64,000 nucleotides of DNA. It comes from an uncultured Massilia sp. GTDB taxonomy: Bacteria > Pseudomonadota > Gammaproteobacteria > Burkholderiales > Burkholderiaceae_D. Below are positions 8,974 through 17,873 of this stretch, piece by piece (within the stretch, counting starts at the first letter, position 1; the number at the start of each line of letters is the position of its first letter). The stretch spans positions 52,340 to 116,339 of the forward strand of contig CAJYQM010000086.1 in assembly GCA_913777025.1 (NCBI GenBank), read 5' to 3'. The notes beneath the pieces are model-generated. The model was given only the letters and a program-made list of their open reading frames with translations. It was not told where the DNA came from and searched no databases. The position numbers and the translations under genes were made by a program.

Positions 8974-9512
8974 ATCCGGGCCATCCGGCCTGCCTGGCGC
9001 TGCGCATGGCGCTGGCCGGCCGTCCAGGTGCGCGCGTGGCGGTGCTGGCGCTGGGGATCGACGTCGGCGCGCTCGCGTTCGGTGCCGGGCGTTGTCAAGC
9101 GTGGCAGATGGTGGCGGCCATGGGCCTGGCGCTGGCCGGCTGTGTCGTGGCGGCCAGCATGTCGCTGCGGGCGCAGGCGCGGCGGCGCGAGCTGGCGACC
9201 TTGCGCGTGCTCGGCATGTCACGCTGCTGTCTGGTGCTGATGCTGGAACTGGAAGCGCTGTGGATAAGTGGAATCGGCACATTGCTGGGACTGCTCGGCA
9301 GTGGCGCCGCCGAACGCATCGCCGCGCTCTGGCCGGCCAGGCCGGGCGAGCCTGCCGCACTGATCGGTGCGGGTTCCGGAATACCCTTGCTGGCTGGTAT
9401 CTGCAGCATTGCCGGCGTGACTGTCCTGGCCGCGCTGCTGCCGGCCCTCCACGCCGCACGCCGGGACGTGGCGCTTGCGCTGGCGCTGCTGCCGCCCCAC
9501 CAGGACGGCTAG
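8970..9512 (+). CDS. Short FtsX-like permease domain protein (truncated-looking)
   Basis: About 180 residues, starting at a GTG overlapping the upstream ATPase stop. Hydrophobic segments lie near residues 47-63, 95-113, 127-146 and 148-165. An RRRELATLRVLGMSR stretch at about 70-84 is the hallmark cytoplasmic loop of FtsX/MacB permeases. Full MacB or LolE-type permeases have about 400 residues with a large periplasmic domain and another membrane helix before this region, and both are absent here. It may be a natural half-permease or a deletion remnant. No upstream in-frame remnant of the missing domain was seen. Confidence 0.65.
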   Translation: MNPGHPACLALRMALAGRPGARVAVLALGIDVGALAFGAGRCQAWQMVAAMGLALAGCVVAASMSLRAQARRRELATLRVLGMSRCCLVLMLELEALWISGIGTLLGLLGSGAAERIAALWPARPGEPAALIGAGSGIPLLAGICSIAGVTVLAALLPALHAARRDVALALALLPPHQDG

Positions 9513-9630
9513 CAGGCTGTGGACAAGCCTGTGGAAGACCTTTCTACATCCCTGTGCACAGCCACCGTATAAGCCTGTGCGGATCCGGTGATTTGACTGT
9601 GGATCCGCTGTGCACAGGCGGTGCAGAACT

Positions 9631-11007
9631 TTACTTCTTGATCTTCACCGGACGCTTCCAGCCTTCGATCGTGAGCTGCTTCGGACGAGAAATGGTCAGC
9701 TTGCCAGCCGGCGCATCCTTGGTCAGCGTGGTACCGGCGCCCAGCGTCGCGCCCTTGCCGACGGTGACCGGGGCCACCAGCTGGCTGTCGCTGCCGATGA
9801 AGGCTTCGTCCTCGATCGTGGTGCGGAATTTATTGACACCATCGTAGTTGCAGGTGATGACCCCGGCGCCGATGTTGACGCGCGAGCCGATGTCGGCGTC
9901 GCCGACATAGGCCAGGTGGTTCGCCTTGCTGTGCGCCGCGACCTTGCTGTTTTTGATTTCGACGAAGTTGCCGATGTGGACATCCTGGCCCAGCTCGGTA
10001 CCCGGGCGCAGGCGCGCGTAGGGGCCGATGACCGATTGCTCGCCGACCAGCGCGTCTTCGATGTGGCAGAACGGCTTGATTTTCGCGCCGGCGGCCACCC
10101 TGGCGTTCACCAGCACCGAATGGGCGCCGATGGTGACGCCGTCGCCCAGTTCGACACGGCCTTCGAACACGCAGCCGACGTCGATGGTGACGTCGCGTCC
10201 GCAGATGAGTTCGCCACGCACGTCGATGCGCGCCGGGTCCATCAGCGTCACCCCTTTTTCCAGCAGGGCATGGGCGATGTTCAGCTGGTGGCGGCGCTCG
10301 AGTTCGGCCAGTTGGACCTTGCTGTTCACGCCCGCCACTTCCCACTCGGCGGACGGCTGGGCCGACACCACCGGCACGCCGGCGGCCACGGCCTGGGCCA
10401 CGATGTCGGTCAGGTAGTATTCGCCTTGCGCATTGTTGTTCTGCAGCGCGTCCAGCCAGCCCGTGAGGTATCGGGTCGGGATCACCATGATGCCGCTGTT
10501 GATTTCCTTGACGGCGCGCTCGGCCTCGGTGGCATCCTTTTCTTCGACGATGCGCACGATCTTGCCATCCTCGCGGATGATGCGGCCCAGGCCGAAGGGA
10601 TTGGCCTGCTCGACGGTGAGAATGGCCAGTTTATCGTCGCCCGCCGCCTCGACCAGGCGCTGCAGCGATGCGCCCGTGGTCAGCGGCACGTCGCCATACA
10701 GCACCAGCGTCGGCGCGGCTGCATCGATGTGCGGCAGCGCCTGCATCACGGCGTGGCCGGTGCCCAGCTGCGGCTGCTGCAGAGCGGTGTCGATGGCGAC
10801 GCCGCCATCCTCGCCCCAGGCTTGAACCGCACTCGGCACCGCTGCGCCGCCATGCCCGTAAATCACGCATAATTTCTTCGGTTTCAGGCTGCGTGCCGTA
10901 TTGATAACATGCTGCAACAACGGCTTGTCAGCCAGTGGATGCAAGACTTTCGGCAGCGCGGACTGCATGCGTTTTCCCATGCCGGCGGCGAGGATGACTA
11001 CGTTCAT
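9631..11007 (-). CDS. glmU: Bifunctional UDP-N-acetylglucosamine pyrophosphorylase / glucosamine-1-phosphate N-acetyltransferase
   Basis: A 458-residue cytosolic enzyme catalysing the last two steps to UDP-GlcNAc. The uridyltransferase domain (about 1-227) opens with [19 protein letters not shown] and includes the GTGHA segment and YGDVPL metal/nucleotide motif. The left-handed beta-helix acetyltransferase domain (about 250-445) has hexapeptide repeats, the RLRPG segment and NYDGVNK. It is complete and of standard length. It acts in the same pathway as glmS, 2.1 kb away on the same strand, separated by a regulator and an ABC pair on the opposite strand. Confidence 0.98.
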   Translation of the reverse strand: MNVVILAAGMGKRMQSALPKVLHPLADKPLLQHVINTARSLKPKKLCVIYGHGGAAVPSAVQAWGEDGGVAIDTALQQPQLGTGHAVMQALPHIDAAAPTLVLYGDVPLTTGASLQRLVEAAGDDKLAILTVEQANPFGLGRIIREDGKIVRIVEEKDATEAERAVKEINSGIMVIPTRYLTGWLDALQNNNAQGEYYLTDIVAQAVAAGVPVVSAQPSAEWEVAGVNSKVQLAELERRHQLNIAHALLEKGVTLMDPARIDVRGELICGRDVTIDVGCVFEGRVELGDGVTIGAHSVLVNARVAAGAKIKPFCHIEDALVGEQSVIGPYARLRPGTELGQDVHIGNFVEIKNSKVAAHSKANHLAYVGDADIGSRVNIGAGVITCNYDGVNKFRTTIEDEAFIGSDSQLVAPVTVGKGATLGAGTTLTKDAPAGKLTISRPKQLTIEGWKRPVKIKK

Positions 11008-11033
11008 AAGCCGTTCTCAAATGATTGAATAAG

Positions 11034-11930
11034 ATGAAAAAGTTTAACACGCACACTTCTCTCCTAAAACGTGCCCAATTCGTGTTCCTGGCCTTTGTCA
11101 TGGTGCTGGCGGCCGGCTGCAGCACGATCCGCTTCACCTACAACCACGGCGATACCCTGCTGTACTGGTGGTTGAATGCCTACATCGATATCGACAGCGA
11201 CCAGTCCGACTGGGTCAAGAAGGATATCGACAACCTGTTCCAGTGGCACCGCACCACCCAGCTGCGCGACTATGCCGGCCTGCTCACCAAGATGCAGCGC
11301 CAGCTCGCCGACGGCAACGTGACCCAGGACGAACTGCTGGCCGACTACCGCGACATCAAGGCGCGCACCGAACTGCTGGCGTTCAAGGCGCTGCCGCAAC
11401 TGGCCGACCTGGCGATGTCGATCAAGCCGGAGCAGGTCGCCCAGCTCGAAAAGAAGTTCGCGAAGAACAACGCCGACTTCCGCAAGAAATTCATGAGCGG
11501 CAGCGTGCAGGACCAGCAGGATGCCCGTTTCAAGAAGGCGATGGAGCAATTGAACCTGTGGTTCGGCAGCTTCAGCCGCGACCAGGAAGCCCAGCTGCGC
11601 AAGGCCTCGGATGCGCGTCCGCTGGACAACGAGATCTGGCTGCAGGAACGCATGCTGCGCCAGAAGAAGATCGTCGCCCTGTTGCGCCGCATCCAGCAGG
11701 AAAAGCTGAGCAAGGAACAGACGATGTCGGCCATCCACAACCTGCTGCGCGATATGCTCGACCGCATGGAAGCGCCGGAGCGTAAAGCGTTCTTCGATGC
11801 CTACGTGGACAACACTGCGAAGTTCATCATCACCGCGGTGCGCCTGACCACGCCGGAACAGAAAACCCATGCGCAGCAACGCATGCAGGGCTGGATCAAC
11901 GATTTCAACGCGCTGGCCGCCGGCAAATAG
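11034..11930 (+). CDS. Putative lipoprotein, DUF6279-like
   Basis: A 298-residue secreted lipoprotein. A basic N-terminus and hydrophobic stretch end in the lipobox LAAGC, giving lipidated Cys29. The mature part is almost entirely helical and charged, with conserved-looking YNHGDTLLYWWLNAYIDID directly after the lipobox, which matches what I recall of DUF6279 proteins. Function is unknown. The start ATG at 11034 is preferred to an in-frame TTG at 11025. It is divergent from glmU with only 26 bases between starts, so their promoters must overlap each other's coding start. Confidence 0.75.
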   Translation: MKKFNTHTSLLKRAQFVFLAFVMVLAAGCSTIRFTYNHGDTLLYWWLNAYIDIDSDQSDWVKKDIDNLFQWHRTTQLRDYAGLLTKMQRQLADGNVTQDELLADYRDIKARTELLAFKALPQLADLAMSIKPEQVAQLEKKFAKNNADFRKKFMSGSVQDQQDARFKKAMEQLNLWFGSFSRDQEAQLRKASDARPLDNEIWLQERMLRQKKIVALLRRIQQEKLSKEQTMSAIHNLLRDMLDRMEAPERKAFFDAYVDNTAKFIITAVRLTTPEQKTHAQQRMQGWINDFNALAAGK

Positions 11931-12048
11931 CCGGCGGGCCGGGTGGACGCGGACGGCGAGTCAGCTCCGCTACCCACCCGGCGATCGTTGGCGGCCCGGT
12001 CATCGCAACCCGGCACGAAGCCGCCAACCTGCATGCTATAGTCCCGCC

Positions 12049-12687
12049 ATGCAAAAGAAGAAGTCCTCCCCACCCTCCTATCCCCGCCGTCCCGGCCCGC
12101 CGCAGCAAGTCCGCATCATCGGCGGCGCCTGGAAACGCACCCCGCTCCCCGTCCTCGACGCCCTTGGCCTGCGCCCCACGCCCGACCGCGTGCGCGAAAC
12201 CGTGTTCAACTGGATCAACCACCAGATGAAAGGCGACTGGGACACGGCCGAGGTGCTCGACCTGTTCGCCGGCAGCGGCGCCCTCGGCTTCGAAGCGGCC
12301 AGCCGCGGCGCCAGGTCGGTCACGATGATCGATAGCGTCGGCGCCGTCGTGCGCCAGCTGGAGACCATCAAGGACAAGCTGAAGGCGGACAAGGTGACCG
12401 TGCTGCGCGCCGATGCGCTCGCCGTGGCGCGCGACCTGGCCCGGCGCGGCCAGCGTTTTGATGTCATCTTCCTGGATCCGCCCTACCAGCAGGATTTCCT
12501 GACCCAGGCGCTGCCGCTGTGCGCGGCGCTGCTGAACGAGGGCGGCCTGGTCTACGCCGAATCGGGCGAACCCCTGCCGTTCGCGCAAGAGGCCGATGAC
12601 GCGGCGCCCGAATGGCTGGCACAATGGGAACTGGTGCGCGCAGACAAGGCCGGCATGGTCCACTTTCACCTGTTGAAGTTGCACTAA
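12049..12687 (+). CDS. rsmD: 16S rRNA (guanine(966)-N(2))-methyltransferase
   Basis: A 212-residue SAM-dependent methyltransferase acting on assembled 30S subunits at G966. Visible motifs are RIIGGAWKRTPL near the N-terminus (22-34), the SAM-binding loop VLDLFAGSGALGFEA (69-83) and the catalytic DPPY (143-146). The ATG at 12049 starts a protein whose homology begins around residue 20; the preceding stretch is a basic, proline-rich lead. It is followed by coaD 91 bases downstream, a common RsmD-CoaD neighbourhood. Confidence 0.95.
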   Translation: MQKKKSSPPSYPRRPGPPQQVRIIGGAWKRTPLPVLDALGLRPTPDRVRETVFNWINHQMKGDWDTAEVLDLFAGSGALGFEAASRGARSVTMIDSVGAVVRQLETIKDKLKADKVTVLRADALAVARDLARRGQRFDVIFLDPPYQQDFLTQALPLCAALLNEGGLVYAESGEPLPFAQEADDAAPEWLAQWELVRADKAGMVHFHLLKLH

Positions 12688-12739
12688 AACAGTGGAAACC
12701 CGCCCCAGGGCGGGGCAGCTGCCGAAATTTCAGGCATAA

Positions 12740-13570
<831 letters not shown>

Positions 13571-13580
13571 CCCTCCCGAC

Positions 13581-13611
13581 ATGCCGGCCCATCGATGGCC
13601 GGCATTTTTTT
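13581..13611 (+). terminator. Rho-independent terminator after the coaD-ferredoxin unit
   Basis: The 9-bp perfect stem ATGCCGGCC / GGCCGGCAT (13581-13589 and 13597-13605) has a 7-base loop and is followed by a run of seven T. It starts 10 bases after the ferredoxin stop. Confidence 0.9.
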
Positions 13612-13723
13612 ACCTGCGCCAAACCCAGCCTTCCCGCATTTGATTTCGATCGCAATCTTATGCAGATTGCATACGCAATCAAAGCACCCGTACCCCTTTC
13701 CAGCCGCATGCTATGCTGGTTCC

Positions 13724-14293
13724 ATGAGCGACAAGCCGAATCCGGACGAGCCGCTGCCGCAATCGGTCAGCGAGAACATCGGTACCATTTCCGAGTTCTA
13801 CGCACGCCATGAGGACCACGTCACGGCCACCCAGCGCGTGGTCGAGAAAGTGGCGCTGTTCCTGGGCAGTCCGGGTTATGTCGCGGCCAACATCATCTTC
13901 ATCGTCTGCTGGATCGCAGGCAACGTACTCGCGCCCGACTTCGATTGGGAACAGATCGACGAACCGCCATTCTTCTGGCTGCAGGGCATCATCGGCCTGA
14001 ACGCCTTCATCATTTCGACCACGGTGCTGATCCGCCAGAACCGCATGTCGCGCCTGGCCGACCACCACGCCCACCTGGACTTGCAAGTCAACCTGCTGAC
14101 CGAGGAAAAGACCAGCAAGATCATCGAGATGCTGGAGGCGATGCGGCGCGAGCTGCCCGGCGCACAGGCGCAGCACGATGTGGAGGCGGAGGAACTGGCC
14201 AAGCCCGCCGATCCGAAAGCCGTGCTGGAGGCGATCGAAGAGGAAGAGGACGAGCCCTATGGCGAGGCAGGGAAGCGCGCCAGCCAGCAGTAA
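13724..14293 (+). CDS. DUF1003 family inner-membrane protein
   Basis: A 189-residue protein with two membrane helices at about residues 43-67 (SPGYVAANIIFIVCWIAGNV) and 84-105 (LQGIIGLNAFIISTTVLI). The following QNRMSRLADHHAHLDLQVNLLTEEK is the DUF1003 signature, carrying histidines that could face the cytosol. The C-terminal 60 residues are highly acidic and predicted disordered. The biochemical function of the family is not established. The ATG at 13724 marks the start of homology. It stands alone between terminators. Confidence 0.9.
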   Translation: MSDKPNPDEPLPQSVSENIGTISEFYARHEDHVTATQRVVEKVALFLGSPGYVAANIIFIVCWIAGNVLAPDFDWEQIDEPPFFWLQGIIGLNAFIISTTVLIRQNRMSRLADHHAHLDLQVNLLTEEKTSKIIEMLEAMRRELPGAQAQHDVEAEELAKPADPKAVLEAIEEEEDEPYGEAGKRASQQ

Positions 14294-14336
14294 ACACATG
14301 AGCCCGCCGGCAAAATAGATTGCCCACTGGTTATTC

Positions 14337-14345
14337 TGTGGATAA
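14337..14345. promoter_or_regulatory. Isolated perfect DnaA box
   Basis: TGTGGATAA (reverse complement TTATCCACA) lies 43 bases upstream of the CHI-like gene start. It is one of six perfect boxes found in the window; the other five are in the 23.5-24.8 kb region. Confidence 0.45.
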
Positions 14346-14387
14346 AGTATTTGGAAGACATTTGTCTAAACTTAAGGAGACACTTCC

Positions 14388-14984
14388 ATGCTTACCCATC
14401 ACACCACCCTCACACGCCTGGCCACCGCGGCCACCCTGGCCATCGCCATCGCCCTGCCGGCCACCGCCGCGGTCGAGGTCGGCGGTGTCAAGTTCGACGA
14501 GTCGAACAAGGTCGCCGGCCAAGACTTGAAGCTGAACGGCGCCGGCATGCGCACCAAGTTCGTGGTCAAGGTGTATGCCGCCGGCCTGTATTTGGCGGAA
14601 AAGAAGACCACGGTGGCCGACGTCATGAAGCAGGACGGCCCGCGCCGCATGACCCTGGTCATGGTGCGCGACGTGTCGTCGGACGATTTTGGTAACGCTT
14701 TCATGGAAGGCCTCAACGACAACGTCGACAAGACGGAAAAGGCGAAGATCGTGTCCCAGATCGGCAAGTTCGGCGAGATCTTCGCCAAGGTCGACGGTCT
14801 CAGGAAGGGCGACGTCCTGCACATCGATTGGCTGCCCGGTGCCGGCACCCAGATCGAACTGAACGGCAAAAAATTGATCGAGAACGTGCCCGATATCGCC
14901 TTCTACAACGCACTGCTGCGTATCTGGCTGGGCGACAAACCGGTTGACCGCTCGCTCAAGCCGGCCTTGCTCGGCATTAGATAA
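14388..14984 (+). CDS. Secreted chalcone isomerase-like domain protein
   Basis: A 198-residue protein with a Sec signal peptide (cleavage after about residue 27, LPATAA). The mature sequence begins VEVGGVKFDESNKVAGQDLKLNGAG and contains KVYAAGLYL, which match the bacterial chalcone-isomerase-like (CHI-like) family. Flavonoid chemistry is not implied, because bacterial members lack demonstrated isomerase activity; a fatty-acid-binding role has been suggested for related folds. A TAAGGAG ribosome site precedes the ATG. A DnaA box lies 43 bases upstream. A strong terminator follows directly. Confidence 0.87.
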   Translation: MLTHHTTLTRLATAATLAIAIALPATAAVEVGGVKFDESNKVAGQDLKLNGAGMRTKFVVKVYAAGLYLAEKKTTVADVMKQDGPRRMTLVMVRDVSSDDFGNAFMEGLNDNVDKTEKAKIVSQIGKFGEIFAKVDGLRKGDVLHIDWLPGAGTQIELNGKKLIENVPDIAFYNALLRIWLGDKPVDRSLKPALLGIR

Positions 14985-15002
14985 ACGCTGACCCGCACCA
15001 GA

Positions 15003-15039
15003 AACGCGGCCCCGGGCAACCGGTGGCCGCGTTTTTTTT
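15003..15039 (+). terminator. Rho-independent terminator after the CHI-like gene
   Basis: The perfect stem AACGCGGCC / GGCCGCGTT (15003-15011 and 15025-15033) is followed by a run of T. A second T7 run lies just downstream. Confidence 0.9.
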
Positions 15040-15559
15040 CGTCCCGTTTTTTTGACTGCGCAGCTGCCGTTTTTTTGGATGACGGCACCCCTCATGCCGC
15101 ATCGTCGAGGCCTCAGGCGGCTTCACTCATCGATTTTATCGACAATAACCTGTGCTCATCCATACTGAATAACTTTATATGAACTTCTACTAAATTGTGA
15201 TGATGTACGGTCTATTTGAATCATCATGTTGCTATTCATTCCTATTCCGGTTAAATATGGAATATCGAGCAGCCGGCGTAGCCATGAGTGAGAAATTTCT
15301 CAACTACAACCAATTTGCCCCTATCGTCATACAATGTGAGCCTATCTATTCATGGATGAGATGATCGAATTCATGAAAACTATATACCATATCGACTAAT
15401 TGTTAAATGCAAGCTGCGAAAAAACCCCCACAAAACCCGGACGACCGGAAGTCGACGGCAATCGCCGAGACTGGCTCAAATACAGGGTGGGGAAGGCGCG
15501 ACGGCGAAGACGAACAGCGGCCGGCGGGAAGAGGGAGACGTGCGGGCGTAAAACGGACG
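15040..15559. other. Gene-free stretch with a low-GC core (about 15120-15410)
   Basis: No convincing coding sequence on either strand. Bases 15120-15410 are visibly AT-rich against a high-GC background, and include the 14-bp palindrome TGAGAAATTTCTCA at 15289-15302 and several short direct repeats of ATCATG/CATCATG. The remainder to 15559 returns to high GC. It could hold a small RNA, a silenced remnant of acquired DNA or a long regulatory region; nothing was recognised. Confidence 0.5.
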
Positions 15560-15591
15560 AAAAAAAACGGCGCCCGTTACCGGACGCCGTT
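15560..15591 (-). terminator. Rho-independent terminator for the small membrane protein gene
   Basis: Read on the minus strand, AACGGCG and CGCCGTT arms (15585-15591 and 15566-15572) with further GG/CC pairing are followed by eight T (A8 at 15560-15567 on the plus strand). Confidence 0.85.
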
Positions 15592-15617
15592 CTCTTGGAG
15601 GAAGCGCGTGGATTCTA

Positions 15618-15905
15618 TCAGGAGCCGGCCCCGAAGGCGCGCACGGCTGGGCTTTCGGCCTGCAGCGCGGCCTTGGCTGCCTGCTGCTGGGCCCTGGCGT
15701 CGCGCAGCTTGCGGCGCGCGGCCAGCTCATCCTTGGTCGGACGCGGGCGCACGACCAGCACCAGCGCGCGGGCGATGCCGACCAGCAGCGGACGGAAGAA
15801 CATCAGGAAGGCAGCGAGCACGGTCAGTGCGATCATGCCGGTCAGCAGCTGGCTGATGGACACAGCCACCATCGGGGTTTGAAACAGGGTGTCAGCGAAT
15901 GCCAT
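15618..15905 (-). CDS. Small single-span membrane protein of unknown function
   Basis: A 95-residue protein. Residues about 15-52 are hydrophobic (one or two spans), followed by a strongly basic stretch VRPRPTKDELAARRKLRDARAQQQ and an alanine-rich tail. No family was recognised. Coding is supported by its own terminator directly downstream and by codon positions rich in G/C at third bases. It is divergent from the LysR gene at 16069. Confidence 0.6.
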   Translation of the reverse strand: MAFADTLFQTPMVAVSISQLLTGMIALTVLAAFLMFFRPLLVGIARALVLVVRPRPTKDELAARRKLRDARAQQQAAKAALQAESPAVRAFGAGS

Positions 15906-16068
15906 GGCGTTAGAGAAATATCATCGATTTATTCGATGTCACTATAGTGCAACGCAACATATAAATCTAATTACGTTCGCTGATAGTGCTTATGCTGTTC
16001 GTGAATGGAAATCGGGTACACTGTCCTCCACTCCCCAATGCCTGAAATGCCTGTCTGAACGGATTCCC

Positions 16069-17049
16069 ATGAGCTTTCTTACGCTAGACCTGAACCTGCT
16101 CCGTGTCTTCGACGCCGTCATGACCGAGCAAAACCTGACCCGCGCCGCCGGCCACCTGGCCATGACCCAGCCCGCGGTGTCGAACGCCATCAAGCGCCTG
16201 CGCGAAAGTCTCGGTGACGAACTCCTGATCCGCACCGCCTACGGTGTCAAACCGACGCCGCGCGCCGAAGCGCTGTGGCCGGCCGTGCGCCAGGCGCTGG
16301 CCGCGCTGGAAGCGGCCGTGATGCCGGAAACCTTCGACGTCTCGAAAGCGCAGGCCACCTTCCGCCTGGCGATGGCCGACGCCACCGCCGCCCTGTGGCT
16401 GCCGTCCCTGGTGCGCTCGATCGAAAAAGAGGCGCCCGGCGTGAATATCCGCATGGTGCCGCTGACCACGCGCGAACCGCGCCCGATGCTGCTGCGCGGC
16501 GATATCGATTTGGCCGTCGGCTTCTTCCCGGGCGTGGCCGCCCAGCTGTCCTATGAAACCGGTTCGCCGATCCGCCACGAGCGCCTGTATTCGGGCGAAT
16601 ACGTGGCGGTGATGCGCAAGAACCACCCGCTGGCCCAGGGCAAGCTGGACCTGGACGATTACTGCAAGGCGAACCATTTATTGGTGAGCTTCTCGGGCCG
16701 CGCCCACGGCCTGGTCGACGAGGCGCTGGCCCAGATCGGCCGCGAACGCCGCATCCTCCTGACCGTGAACCAGTTCTTCACCGCCGGCCGGGTGGTCGCC
16801 AACTCGGACCTGGTGACGGTGCTGCCGAAGCACCTGATCGCCTCCACCGGCGCCGCCGATGCCCTGGTCTGGCGCGAACTGCCGTTCCAGCTGCCGGCCG
16901 TGCACCTGGACATGCTGTGGCACGAACGCGACGGCCGCAGCCCGGCGCACCGCTGGCTGCGCAAGAACCTGGAAGCGATGTCGGCGACGGCGCAGAAGAT
17001 GCTGCCGCAGCAGTCGGAAACGAGCGTCAAAATGGAGAAGATTGCCTGA
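16069..17049 (+). CDS. LysR family transcriptional regulator (NodD/NahR-type)
   Basis: A 326-residue LysR protein. The N-terminus LDLNLLRVFDAVMTEQNLTRAAGHLAMTQPAVSNAIKRL split over the winged HTH, with IRTAYGVKPTPRAE after it, resembles the NahR/NodD/LinR branch that responds to aromatic or related ligands. The start ATG 16069 is chosen because homology begins there; the reading frame continues upstream without support. The 163-base gap to the divergent small membrane protein is AT-rich and probably holds promoters. The target genes are not obvious. Confidence 0.9.
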   Translation: MSFLTLDLNLLRVFDAVMTEQNLTRAAGHLAMTQPAVSNAIKRLRESLGDELLIRTAYGVKPTPRAEALWPAVRQALAALEAAVMPETFDVSKAQATFRLAMADATAALWLPSLVRSIEKEAPGVNIRMVPLTTREPRPMLLRGDIDLAVGFFPGVAAQLSYETGSPIRHERLYSGEYVAVMRKNHPLAQGKLDLDDYCKANHLLVSFSGRAHGLVDEALAQIGRERRILLTVNQFFTAGRVVANSDLVTVLPKHLIASTGAADALVWRELPFQLPAVHLDMLWHERDGRSPAHRWLRKNLEAMSATAQKMLPQQSETSVKMEKIA

Positions 17050-17076
17050 CGCAGGATAATCGTCAGCCTGAACACA

Positions 17077-17179
17077 TCGCCCCCGCGCAGGCTGGAGCCC
17101 AAGTTCTGCTTGCGCTATCGAAACGCGTGCAACCTGGCGGAATAGCGCCAGTGGCGCTATTCCGCCTCCGCGGGGGCGA
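17077..17179. repeat. Nested inverted repeat between convergent genes (REP-like or bidirectional terminator)
   Basis: An outer 11-bp arm TCGCCCCCGCG / CGCGGGGGCGA (17077-17087 and 17169-17179) encloses a perfect 15-bp inner hairpin, GGCGGAATAGCGCCA / TGGCGCTATTCCGCC (17136-17150 and 17152-17166), with a single-base centre. There is no T-run, so a folded-RNA stabiliser or repeat element is as likely as a terminator. The left arm CCCCGCGCAGGC is shared with the element at 57843. Confidence 0.6.
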
Positions 17180-17203
17180 GGCTTGTAAGCGACCGACTTG
17201 TTA

Positions 17204-17659
17204 TCACTTGATCGGCAGCTTGGTCGTATTCTTGACCTCTTCCATCACCGCATAAGTGTGCGTCTCACGCACCCCCTTCTGCAGCAGCGTCTTGCCCAGG
17301 AATTCGCGGTAGGCCGCCATGTCCTTGACCCGCGCCTTGACCAGGTAATCGAACCCGCCGGCCACCATGTGGCACTCGAGCACTTCGGGGATCAATTGCA
17401 CGCTTTGCTTGAAGGCGTCGAAGACTTCCGGCGTGGTGCGGTCCAGCACCACTTCGATGAAGACCAGCAGCGACACGTCCAGCAGCTGCGGGTTCAGCTG
17501 GGCCGTGTAACCCATGATGTAGCCTGACTCGTGCAACTTGCGCACGCGTTCCAGGCAAGCGGCCGGCGACAGGTTGACGCGTGCCGCCAACTCGACGTTG
17601 CTGATCCGCCCGTCGCTCTGCAGCTCGGCAAGGATTTTCTTGCTGATCTTGTCCAACAT
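17204..17659 (-). CDS. Lrp/AsnC family regulator, probable controller of putA
   Basis: A 151-residue protein very close in pattern to classical Lrp. Residues about 2-60 form the HTH (DKISKKILAELQSDGRISNVEL, then LSPAACLERVRKLHESGYI), and the RAM domain follows to KLPIK. The ATG at 17659 is preferred over a GTG three codons upstream. It is divergent from putA. PutA here lacks an N-terminal DNA-binding domain, so an Lrp-type activator responding to proline (PutR/BkdR-like) is the natural regulator. The inverted repeat at 17687-17709 is the candidate site. Confidence 0.9.
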   Translation of the reverse strand: MLDKISKKILAELQSDGRISNVELAARVNLSPAACLERVRKLHESGYIMGYTAQLNPQLLDVSLLVFIEVVLDRTTPEVFDAFKQSVQLIPEVLECHMVAGGFDYLVKARVKDMAAYREFLGKTLLQKGVRETHTYAVMEEVKNTTKLPIK

Positions 17660-17686
17660 GGGTCTCACTCTCCAGTATAAATTTTA

Positions 17687-17709
17687 TTTGGTGAAATTCT
17701 CTCACCAAA
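17687..17709. promoter_or_regulatory. Inverted repeat in the lrp-putA intergenic region (candidate operator)
   Basis: TTTGGTGA and TCACCAAA arms (17687-17694 and 17702-17709) are separated by seven bases. It lies 28 bases upstream of the Lrp-type gene start and 165 bases upstream of putA. The size and AT-rich flank suit an Lrp-family site. Confidence 0.55.
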
Positions 17710-17795
17710 AACTATCTATTGCTAGTCTTCTTTAAAAACAGAATTAATCAAGAAGATTTGTCACTACAATCGAATCATGTTCCCGCATTCCCATT

Positions 17796-17829
17796 CGCGC
17801 CGGCCGGCCTTCTCGGTCCGGCGCGTTTT
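17796..17829 (+). promoter_or_regulatory. Terminator-like hairpin in the putA leader
   Basis: CGCGCCGG / CCGGCGCG arms (17796-17803 and 17818-17825) are followed by four T, ending 44 bases before the putA ATG. It could be an attenuator or the end of an upstream short transcript. No competing antiterminator fold was worked out. Confidence 0.45.
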
Positions 17830-17873
17830 GCCATGCGGCCCTGCCTGATTTTTCCTTTATTCATCGAGTTTCC

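Noticed and set aside
13640-13660. FNR-like TTGATTTCGATCGC
   Set aside because: Only the left half-site matches; the right half lacks ATCAA.
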